The notes beneath the pieces are model-generated. The model was given only the letters and a program-made list of their open reading frames with translations, had not been told where the DNA came from and ran no database searches. A DNA stretch of 42,232 bases. Source: Litoreibacter sp. (GTDB lineage: Bacteria; Pseudomonadota; Alphaproteobacteria; Rhodobacterales; Rhodobacteraceae). A program made the position numbers and the translations under genes. Location of the stretch: NCBI GenBank assembly GCA_026710325.1, contig JAPORH010000055.1, positions 1 through 42,232 on the forward strand, given 5' to 3'. Of this stretch, positions 1 through 6,439 are shown one piece after another (positions within the stretch are counted from its first letter, which is position 1; every line of letters starts with the position of its first letter).

Positions 1-2
1 CG

Positions 3-56
3 GGCGCTTTCAAGCCCAAAATCGAAGGCTATTTCGCCGTGAGTCGTGTACCGTGA
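3..56 (+). other. Coding-looking segment upstream of the histidine kinase, same frame, ending in TGA
   Basis: The first bases of the window read in the frame of the kinase as an open stretch ending FAVSRVP and a TGA at 54-56. The reading frame after the TGA (57-173) still looks like protein: a helical Ala/Glu-rich linker and then the start of a PAS domain (LETVFNAATSGIVAVD). No ATG, GTG or TTG lies in frame between 57 and 173. Either this is the end of a separate upstream gene, or it is the N-terminal part of the kinase interrupted by a stop. The window edge prevents a decision. Confidence 0.35.
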
Positions 57-173
57 GCACTTGCAGAAGCACAAGCGGCGGAATTCAACAGGCTCGCCGC
101 ACAGCGCGGGGCGGAGCTTGAAACCGTCTTCAACGCGGCCACGAGCGGCATTGTCGCCGTTGATACTGCCGGT

Positions 174-1634
174 ATGGTTGTGCGCGCGAACAATGCCGCG
201 AGGCATATGCTGGGCGGTCTATCCGATCCAACGCCATTCCCTTGGCCCGAACACGTAGGCTTCGTTGACGCCGAGACGATGCATCCGCTCGATGCAAGCG
301 CCGATCCGCTACAGCGCGCTCTTTCGGGCAACCGTCTCCACAAAGAAACGCATCTTCTGCGGCGCGTAAATGATAGCGATCCGAAACGCTATGTCCGCGT
401 CGACAGCGCGCGGCTTGAGGCGGAAAACAGCGAACCGCTCGTTGTTTTGGTGATCGATGATGTCTCCAATGAGGAGCGGAACAGACAAGTGGTCGAACGT
501 AAAAGCCGTCTGGACGCTTTGGGGCAGCTAACGGGCGGCATCGCGCATGATTTCAACAATTTGCTTACATCGCTGCTCTACTCCGTTGTGCTCGCAGGTC
601 GCACCGATGATGCCGTCGAGCGCAACGAAAACCTCAAAGAGGCTGAAAACTCCATCAACCGTGCCCGCTCTCTGACCGCGCGTCTTTTGACCTTCGCGCG
701 CAAGCAGCCCGGCCTCGCAGATGGGCGCTCTGTCCAAAAGATCTTCGGTGATTTCGAGCGTTTGATCCGCCCCATGATGGAGGCCTCGATCGACATCCAG
801 ATGGAAGCGGACGACAGCGACCTCGTCGTCTATGCCGACCAGACACAGCTCGAAAGCGCCCTGCTCAACCTCGTTCTGAACAGCCGCGATGCGATACTGC
901 GCGCGGGCAAGGGCAACCGCATCCAGATACGCGCCCGCCCAATGCCAAGCTCCCGCGAAGGAGGTGCGCCAGCAGCCGATGACGAGAAGCACTTCCGCTT
1001 TGTCGAAATCTCCGTCACCGACAACGGCCCCGGCATGGACGAGGAGACACTCGCCCGTGCAACCGACCCCTTCTTCACAACGAAAGACACCAATTCCGGA
1101 ACCGGGCTCGGGCTTGCGATGGTGTACGGCTTTGCCCGCCAGTCTGAAGGGGACCTGCGCATTTATTCAGAGGAAGGCGTCGGCACGACGATCCAGCTTA
1201 CTCTACCACGTGGCGCTGAAGAGGGGCAGCGAGAGGAACCGGTCGTCGATGATGAAATCGTGCCAGGCCAAGGACAGACCATTCTCATCGTCGAGGATGA
1301 ATTCCACATTCTTTCCGTTACATCCAAACTGCTGCGCGAAATTGGCTACGACGTCATCACGGCGGCCTCCGGGCAGGAGGCGTTCGAACTGACGGAAGCA
1401 GGGACATCCTTCGACCTGCTGCTCTCGGATGTTGTGATGCCCGGCAAAGTCGGCGGGTTTGAGCTGGCAAAGCGGGTCCGCAAAATTCGCCCCAACGTGC
1501 CCGTGATCTATATGTCCGGATATACCGGTTTTACGGCGTCGGAAATGGGCGAGGTGATTGCGCCGCTCTTGCAAAAACCGTCACCGCCCGCAGACCTATC
1601 CCGCGCGCTCGCGGATGCCTTGAAAGGAGCTTGA
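174..1634 (+). CDS. Hybrid sensor histidine kinase: PAS, HisKA, HATPase and receiver
   Basis: Probable cytoplasmic hybrid sensor kinase; no membrane segment is visible. Counting from ATG 174, a PAS remnant covers residues 1-100, the H-box GGIAHDFNNLL carries phospho-acceptor His125, the N-box contains Asn236, the G boxes are DNGPGM (from 283) and SGTGLGLAMVYG, and a C-terminal receiver (about 368-486) has Asp419 in LLSDVVMPG. The His-to-Asp layout is that of hybrid kinases that dephosphorylate or feed a partner receiver. The PAS domain clearly begins upstream of ATG 174, since LETVFNAATSG is encoded in frame just before it, so the annotated start truncates a domain. The stop at 1632-1634 lies 2 bp before the ATG of the next receiver gene, so the two are probably co-transcribed. 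The signal sensed is unknown. Confidence 0.85.
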   Translation: MVVRANNAARHMLGGLSDPTPFPWPEHVGFVDAETMHPLDASADPLQRALSGNRLHKETHLLRRVNDSDPKRYVRVDSARLEAENSEPLVVLVIDDVSNEERNRQVVERKSRLDALGQLTGGIAHDFNNLLTSLLYSVVLAGRTDDAVERNENLKEAENSINRARSLTARLLTFARKQPGLADGRSVQKIFGDFERLIRPMMEASIDIQMEADDSDLVVYADQTQLESALLNLVLNSRDAILRAGKGNRIQIRARPMPSSREGGAPAADDEKHFRFVEISVTDNGPGMDEETLARATDPFFTTKDTNSGTGLGLAMVYGFARQSEGDLRIYSEEGVGTTIQLTLPRGAEEGQREEPVVDDEIVPGQGQTILIVEDEFHILSVTSKLLREIGYDVITAASGQEAFELTEAGTSFDLLLSDVVMPGKVGGFELAKRVRKIRPNVPVIYMSGYTGFTASEMGEVIAPLLQKPSPPADLSRALADALKGA

Positions 1635-1636
1635 GC

Positions 1637-2044
1637 ATGGCGAAAATCCTTTTGCTTGAGGATGATGCCGTCCTCGCAGGGCAGCTCAAAACAATGCTCA
1701 CGCGTGGGGGCCACGACACCGCCCTGTTCGAAGACGCGACATCGGCGATCCAGCATATCGAGCAGGAACAAGTCGACATCGTCATCGCGGACCTGTTCAT
1801 CACCAAGAACGGAAAATTTGTTCCGGACGGCGGCATCATGTTGAACTCCAACATCAGGCAGTTGCGCGGGGCGTCCATTCCGGTCATTGCGATATCTGGT
1901 TCGTTCAGCGAAATGCACGGCACTCATGCGACGACAACGGCAAAGACCGTTGGCGCGACGGCGATCCTTGCAAAACCCTTCCATCCTGACGCGTTGCTCC
2001 AAATGGTTTCGACACAACTGGAAACGCATCAAGCGGCAAGCTAA
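1637..2044 (+). CDS. Stand-alone response regulator receiver
   Basis: A single CheY-like receiver of 135 residues without an output domain. The N-terminal acidic pocket is LEDD (residues 7-10), the phospho-acceptor is Asp52 in IADLF, and the conserved Lys113 lies in LAKPF. ATG 1637 is chosen because AAGGAG (1624-1629) sits 7 bases upstream; a TTG at 1631 is less well placed. It follows the hybrid kinase directly and is its likely phosphorylation partner. Between Asp52 and the next helix it has an unusual segment ending in DGGIMLNSNIRQ. The same spacing and pattern recur in the receiver at 5512-5931, so the two belong to one subfamily. Downstream targets are not evident; it may act by protein contact or as a phosphate sink. 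Confidence 0.85.
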   Translation: MAKILLLEDDAVLAGQLKTMLTRGGHDTALFEDATSAIQHIEQEQVDIVIADLFITKNGKFVPDGGIMLNSNIRQLRGASIPVIAISGSFSEMHGTHATTTAKTVGATAILAKPFHPDALLQMVSTQLETHQAAS

Positions 2045-2072
2045 GGCTGTTTGAAGACCTCACTAAATCCGC

Positions 2073-2984
2073 TCATCTGATAACAAGCTGGTCTGTCAAA
2101 ATCTGTTTGAACCTCGCGGACAGTTTGGTCTCTGCGTGACCGGCTCGGCTGATCAATCCGATCTGGCGGGACACGACAGGGCCTTCGAGCGGACGCCAAG
2201 CAATATCGCGCATATCACCATGCGGCATGGAAAGCTTGGGCAAAGGGGCAACCCCAAGTCCTGCCGCCACGAGCTCGATCGCGGTCGCGGTCCGCCCAAC
2301 CTCCATGCTCCAGCGCAATGAGCCACCCCCTGAAGCCAGCCCTTCGTCGATCAATAGACGGTTTCCGGTTCCGCGGGCAGGAAGGATGAGCTGCTCCGAC
2401 CGAATGGCCGACCACGGAATGCGCGGCGACGCCGCTAGTTCATGACCCTTTGGCATCGCTAACCCGATCAGATCGTCCAGCAAAGGCGCAAACTCGGTTG
2501 TTGGTTCCAGCATCGGGATCGACCCAATACCCAGGTCGGCCTCGCCCGTAGCCACCGCCTCTGCAACCTCATTCGCAGCCGCATCAATGATCCGAACGCG
2601 CGCGGCGCTTTGGTCCTCTCGCAAGCGCGCAACTGCGGGCGCCACGACAACAGCAATGACCGTCGGCAAAGCGGCAATCGTCAGAGTTTGCGCGCGTTGA
2701 TGTTCAAATGCCGCGGTTTCGTCTCGCATGGCATGCATGGTTTCCCGCATGTCCTGCAGGACTTCCTCTGCACGCAGACTGAACCGCTTGGCCGCCAAGG
2801 TGGGGCGCACCGCGCGGGTCGATCGGACGAAAAGCTGCGTGCCGAGGGACTGCTCTATCTTTTGAATGCGTCGCGTCACCGAGGCCTGAGACATGGCCAG
2901 CTGTTCGGCCGCACGATGGAAGGAACGTGTTTCAAAAAGGGCAAGAAACACTTCAAGGTCAAGAAAGTCGAAATTAATGCGCAT
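2073..2984 (-). CDS. LysR-family transcriptional regulator, probable tcu regulator
   Basis: A 303-residue LysR-type regulator. The N-terminal winged helix-turn-helix covers residues 1-65 (FLALFETRSFHRAAEQL and SQASVTRRIQKIEQ), and the rest is the two-lobed substrate-binding domain. It is transcribed away from tcuA with a 77-bp gap between start codons, the classic arrangement in which a LysR protein controls both itself and the divergent operon. In Salmonella the LysR protein TcuR controls tcuABC, and this gene occupies the same position; that role is inferred by context. The inducer would be tricarballylate, citrate or a related tricarboxylate. It ends 28 bp from the receiver gene, convergent. 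Confidence 0.85.
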   Translation of the reverse strand: MRINFDFLDLEVFLALFETRSFHRAAEQLAMSQASVTRRIQKIEQSLGTQLFVRSTRAVRPTLAAKRFSLRAEEVLQDMRETMHAMRDETAAFEHQRAQTLTIAALPTVIAVVVAPAVARLREDQSAARVRIIDAAANEVAEAVATGEADLGIGSIPMLEPTTEFAPLLDDLIGLAMPKGHELAASPRIPWSAIRSEQLILPARGTGNRLLIDEGLASGGGSLRWSMEVGRTATAIELVAAGLGVAPLPKLSMPHGDMRDIAWRPLEGPVVSRQIGLISRAGHAETKLSARFKQILTDQLVIR

Positions 2985-3012
2985 AGTGCATCAATCTTTT
3001 CTAATAGTGCAT
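2984..3012. promoter_or_regulatory. Direct repeat TAGTGCAT in the LysR/tcuA divergent promoter
   Basis: TAGTGCAT occurs at 2984-2991 and again at 3005-3012, a spacing of 21 bp or two helical turns, in the short gap between the LysR start and tcuA. Repeated half-sites on one DNA face are typical of LysR operators. The first copy overlaps ATGCGCAT, which contains the regulator's own start codon. A function as the regulator's binding site is inferred. Confidence 0.4.
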
Positions 3013-3061
3013 TTGTCAAATTAAGCCTGCATTGCTACTGCCATTGAGAAGGAGGCCGCTC

Positions 3062-4447
3062 ATGTCGGACAACCCAGATATCGTGGTGATTGGCGGCGGC
3101 AATGCCGCTCTTTGCGCTGCGATTACGGCGGCTGAGCGCGGCGCGCGCGTTTTGATCCTAGAAGGCGCGCCGAAAGCCTATCGCGGCGGAAATTCCCGCC
3201 ACACACGCAACTTCCGCTGCATGCATCAAGGGCCCTTGGGTCCTCTGGTGGAAAGCTACAGCGAGGATGAATATTTCGAAGACCTGATCAAGGTCACCGG
3301 CGGCAAAACAGATGAGGGGCTGGCGCGCATGGTGATCCGCAGCTCAGAAGAATGCCTGCCCTGGATGGAGGCACATGGCGTGAGGTTCCAGCCCTCACTT
3401 TCCGGAACACTATCGCTCGCCCGAACCAACGCGTTTTTCCTCGGTGGCGGCAAAGGCCTGGTAAACGCCTATTACCGCACCGCCGAGGCGCTTGGCGTTG
3501 AGGTCAAATATGACGCGCAGGTCACGCATCTTGAGGTCGACGACGGCCAGGTCGTGCGCGTCGAATATCACCAAAATGATCTGGACTTTGCCCTCTCGCC
3601 CAAATCCGTCGTGGTGGCATCCGGCGGGTTTCAAGCCGACACAGATTGGCTCGCCCGCGCCTGGGGCCCCGCTGCAAAAAACTTCCTCATACGCGGCACG
3701 CCCTATAATCGCGGCGTCGTCTTGGCCGATTTGTTGGATCAGGGCGTCGAACAGGTCGGCGACCCGACCCAATGCCATGCGGTTGCCATTGACGGGCGCG
3801 CACCCAAATTCGATGGCGGCATCGTCACCCGGCTTGATTGCGTACCGTTTTCTATCGTCGTCAACAAACATGGTGAGCGGTTTTATGATGAGGGGGAGGA
3901 TGTCTGGCCCAAGCGCTACGCCATCTGGGGCCGCCTGATCGCCAACCAACCTGACCAGATCGGATATGTGGTGATTGACGCCAAATCAATCGAGCTGTTC
4001 ATGCCCTCCGTCTTCCCGCCCATTGAAGCCCCGACGATCGAGGCGCTGGCCGAGAAAATGGGGCTCCCACCGGCAGCTTTGCGCCAGACCGTAGATGGCT
4101 TTAACGCAGCCTGCGGCGACACCTCAGCCTTTCATCCGACGGAGCTTGATGGCGTGGCCACGAAAGGCCTGAACCCGCCAAAAACAAACTGGGCCCGCCC
4201 AATCACCGACCCCCCATTCTATGGCTACTCGCTGAAAACCGGCGTGACCTTCACCTATCTCGGCCTCAAGGTCGATGAGCGCGCGCAATGCTCCATCGGC
4301 AACCGCCCCGTGACCAATTTGTGGGCCGCGGGGGAGACGATGGCGGGCTCCATTTTGGGCCAGGGCTATCTCGCCGGGTTTGGCATGACGATTGGCACCG
4401 TCTTCGGGCGCATCGCAGGACAGGAGGCCGCAGCCCATGCAAATTGA
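3062..4447 (+). CDS. tcuA: FAD-dependent tricarballylate dehydrogenase
   Basis: Flavoprotein of the fumarate-reductase/succinate-dehydrogenase fold, 461 residues. In the characterised Salmonella system TcuA oxidises tricarballylate to cis-aconitate, with TcuB passing the electrons to the membrane. The Rossmann FAD motif VVIGGGNAALCAAITAAERG lies near the N terminus, followed by GGNSRHTRNFR. A glycine-rich FAD-contact motif (AGETMAGSILGQGYLAG) lies near the C terminus. The length is normal for the family. ATG 3062 is preceded by GAAGGAGG with six bases of spacing. It overlaps tcuB by 11 bp. No tcuC transporter gene follows, so uptake must be encoded elsewhere. The exact tricarboxylate substrate in this organism is inferred. 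Confidence 0.88.
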   Translation: MSDNPDIVVIGGGNAALCAAITAAERGARVLILEGAPKAYRGGNSRHTRNFRCMHQGPLGPLVESYSEDEYFEDLIKVTGGKTDEGLARMVIRSSEECLPWMEAHGVRFQPSLSGTLSLARTNAFFLGGGKGLVNAYYRTAEALGVEVKYDAQVTHLEVDDGQVVRVEYHQNDLDFALSPKSVVVASGGFQADTDWLARAWGPAAKNFLIRGTPYNRGVVLADLLDQGVEQVGDPTQCHAVAIDGRAPKFDGGIVTRLDCVPFSIVVNKHGERFYDEGEDVWPKRYAIWGRLIANQPDQIGYVVIDAKSIELFMPSVFPPIEAPTIEALAEKMGLPPAALRQTVDGFNAACGDTSAFHPTELDGVATKGLNPPKTNWARPITDPPFYGYSLKTGVTFTYLGLKVDERAQCSIGNRPVTNLWAAGETMAGSILGQGYLAGFGMTIGTVFGRIAGQEAAAHAN

Positions 4448-5501
4448 CCTGATCGAAGAGGCCCGCCGCCAAGCCCAGATCTGCAACGCCTGCCGCTATT
4501 GCGAAAGCTATTGCTCGGTCTTTCCCGCGCTGCACGCCAACAGATCTTTCGCCGATGGCGACATCGTTCAGCTGGCCAATCTCTGCCACAACTGCCGGGG
4601 CTGCTACTATGCGTGCCAATACACGGCCCCGCATGAGTTCGACCTGAACCTGCCGCGCGCCTTGGCCGAAGTCAGACAAGACAGTTGGAAAGACTTCGCC
4701 TGGCCCAAAGGGTTCGGTGCTTTGTTCGATCGCGCAGGGGTGGCGATCGCAACCGCGCTGGTCTTGGGCTTCGCGCTCATTTTCGCGCTCGCACAGGCTT
4801 TGCGCCCCGAAACCGGGGACGGGTTCTATGCGTATATGTCCCACAGCCTGATGGTCGCAATTTTCGCGCCCGCTTTTTTGGCACCGCTTTTTGCCATGTC
4901 GGTTTCGCTACGGCGCTATTGGCACAGCGTCGGCGGCGGGCGGGTCAAGCTGGCCGATATTTGGGCCGCGTGCCGATCAGCGGGGCGTATGAAAAATCTC
5001 GAAGGCGGCCATGGCGACGGCTGCAACTTTGAGGATGAGGACCGCTTCAGCCAAGCGCGGCGGCACTTCCATCAAGCCACGCTCTACGGGTTCCTGCTGT
5101 GTTTCGCATCCACAACCAGCGGCACTGTGCTGCATTACGGTTTCGGATTGGAGGCACCTTACGGCTTCCTAAGCCTGCCCAAACTGCTCGGCGTGCCGGG
5201 CGGGCTGCTCTTATGCGTAGGTACCGCCGGGTTGGCCTGGCTCAAAACCAAGGCCGACCCTGAGCTAGGCGCTAAATCTGCTTGGGGCGGGGAGATGGCC
5301 TTCATCCTGCTTCTCTTCGCCGTCAGCGCCACAGGGCTGTTGCTCTATGCGGCGACCGGGACGGCGGCTGTAGCAGTGCTGCTACCGCTGCATCTGGGAA
5401 CGGTTCTGGCCTTCTTCCTACTCACGCCCTATTCAAAAATGGCGCATGGCTTCTACCGCATGGCTGCGTTGACCCGGGACAGCGCAAGGCACACCGCCTA
5501 G
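4437..5501 (+). CDS. tcuB: Tricarballylate utilization protein TcuB (CitB family iron-sulfur membrane protein)
   Basis: Membrane-bound electron-transfer partner of TcuA, 354 residues. Two four-cysteine cluster motifs are visible: Cys16, 19, 22, 26 (CNACRYCESYC) and Cys50, 53, 56, 60 (CHNCRGCYYAC), consistent with two 4Fe-4S centres. The remainder holds several hydrophobic segments (about 105-125, 145-165, 210-240, 250-270, 285-310, 315-335), as expected for this CitB/TcuB family. In Salmonella TcuB reoxidises the FADH2 of TcuA and feeds the quinone pool. It starts inside tcuA (11-bp overlap) and is therefore probably translationally coupled. It ends 10 bp from the convergent receiver gene. 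Confidence 0.87.
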   Translation: MQIDLIEEARRQAQICNACRYCESYCSVFPALHANRSFADGDIVQLANLCHNCRGCYYACQYTAPHEFDLNLPRALAEVRQDSWKDFAWPKGFGALFDRAGVAIATALVLGFALIFALAQALRPETGDGFYAYMSHSLMVAIFAPAFLAPLFAMSVSLRRYWHSVGGGRVKLADIWAACRSAGRMKNLEGGHGDGCNFEDEDRFSQARRHFHQATLYGFLLCFASTTSGTVLHYGFGLEAPYGFLSLPKLLGVPGGLLLCVGTAGLAWLKTKADPELGAKSAWGGEMAFILLLFAVSATGLLLYAATGTAAVAVLLPLHLGTVLAFFLLTPYSKMAHGFYRMAALTRDSARHTA

Positions 5502-5511
5502 CGCTCCCCCG

Positions 5512-5931
5512 TCAGTCCTTCGCCTCGGCGCGGGCCAGCAACCGGGTGATCATCTCCTCCAGCTCCTCGAACTTAAACGGCTTCGCAAGCGTCTCGCTTG
5601 CCCCAACGGTTTTCGCTGTTGATCTGGCTTCGATACCCCCAAAATCGCGGTTGAACATCGATGACATTGCGATGATTGGCAACGTGTTCCCGTCCACCTG
5701 CCTGATCCGAGAAATCAATTTGATGCCGCCGTCACGGGTCAGCTCACCATCCACGCGGACCAGAATATCGGACAGGACAAGGTCGACAGGTTGCGCATCA
5801 AAATGCTCAAGCGCACGCAACGCTTTCGTAAACCGCGCGACCTCGTAGCCCGCGTGTTCCAGCGCCCGCGCCAGGATGATCCCGAATTCAAGATCATCCT
5901 CCAATAGCATAATCTTTTTGGGCTCAGGCAT
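5512..5931 (-). CDS. Stand-alone response regulator receiver of the phytochrome operon
   Basis: CheY-like receiver of 139 residues with acidic pocket EDD (11-13), phospho-acceptor Asp55 in VLSDILV and Lys117 in LAKPF. ATG 5931 is preferred because GGGGAGC lies seven bases upstream; it lies 8 bp inside the heme oxygenase gene, which points to translational coupling. Last gene of the leftward bacteriophytochrome, heme oxygenase and receiver operon, so it likely receives phosphate from the phytochrome kinase, either directly or in competition with that protein's own receiver. It shares with the receiver at 1637-2044 the segment DGGI.L...IRQ, 12 residues after the phospho-acceptor, and TAKTVGA before the conserved lysine motif. 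Confidence 0.85.
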   Translation of the reverse strand: MPEPKKIMLLEDDLEFGIILARALEHAGYEVARFTKALRALEHFDAQPVDLVLSDILVRVDGELTRDGGIKLISRIRQVDGNTLPIIAMSSMFNRDFGGIEARSTAKTVGASETLAKPFKFEELEEMITRLLARAEAKD

Positions 5932-6439
5932 GCGCAAAGCTCCCCTCGAATACAGCCAACGCACCTGCCTTTGCCAAAGGCAAATTCAGCTGCGCGGCAT
6001 CAAGCCCAGCAAAGAAATCGGCCAAACGGCCCGAGGTTGCAAAGGACCGCATCTCTCGCAAATAGGCCCGGGGCCAACCTTCCTGCAGGGACGCCGATTT
6101 CAGCAAGATCGAGGCCCCAATGGCGGAGCCGTTCAGAACATATTGCGCCCCCCAGGCCCAGCTTTCGCTCACATCATCGCCGGGCCGCGGCGCGTCGCAG
6201 GCGCAGCCAAGATCGGCGCATAACGCCGAGATGCGACGCTCCTCAGCAGGCTCGTCGTGGAGCCGGGCCAGCCGTCGCTCAGCCGGGCGACCAAAATCGC
6301 GATGCAGGTCCAACATGGCCGTGAGCCATCTGCGATAGGCGTGCAAGTCCGCAAACCCGGCGGGGCCCACCCAAACCCGTTCCGCCCGGTCATGCGCCGC
6401 CTGGGTCTCCCGCTTAAGGTACTGCCGGTTGCTAATCAC
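5924..6439 (-). CDS. bphO: Heme oxygenase, biliverdin-producing
   Basis: Small heme oxygenase of 171 residues that would cleave heme to biliverdin, the chromophore of bacteriophytochromes, releasing CO and iron. The proximal heme ligand is probably His16 in LKRETQAAHDRAE, the usual N-terminal LR..T...H pattern. The distal helix with its Gly-rich kink corresponds to YVLNGSAIGASIL. Its ATG overlaps the phytochrome stop by 4 bp (6436-6439), so chromophore synthesis and apoprotein are coupled. Assignment as BphO rather than a heme-uptake HmuO/HemO rests on this operon context. Confidence 0.87.
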   Translation of the reverse strand: MISNRQYLKRETQAAHDRAERVWVGPAGFADLHAYRRWLTAMLDLHRDFGRPAERRLARLHDEPAEERRISALCADLGCACDAPRPGDDVSESWAWGAQYVLNGSAIGASILLKSASLQEGWPRAYLREMRSFATSGRLADFFAGLDAAQLNLPLAKAGALAVFEGSFAHA

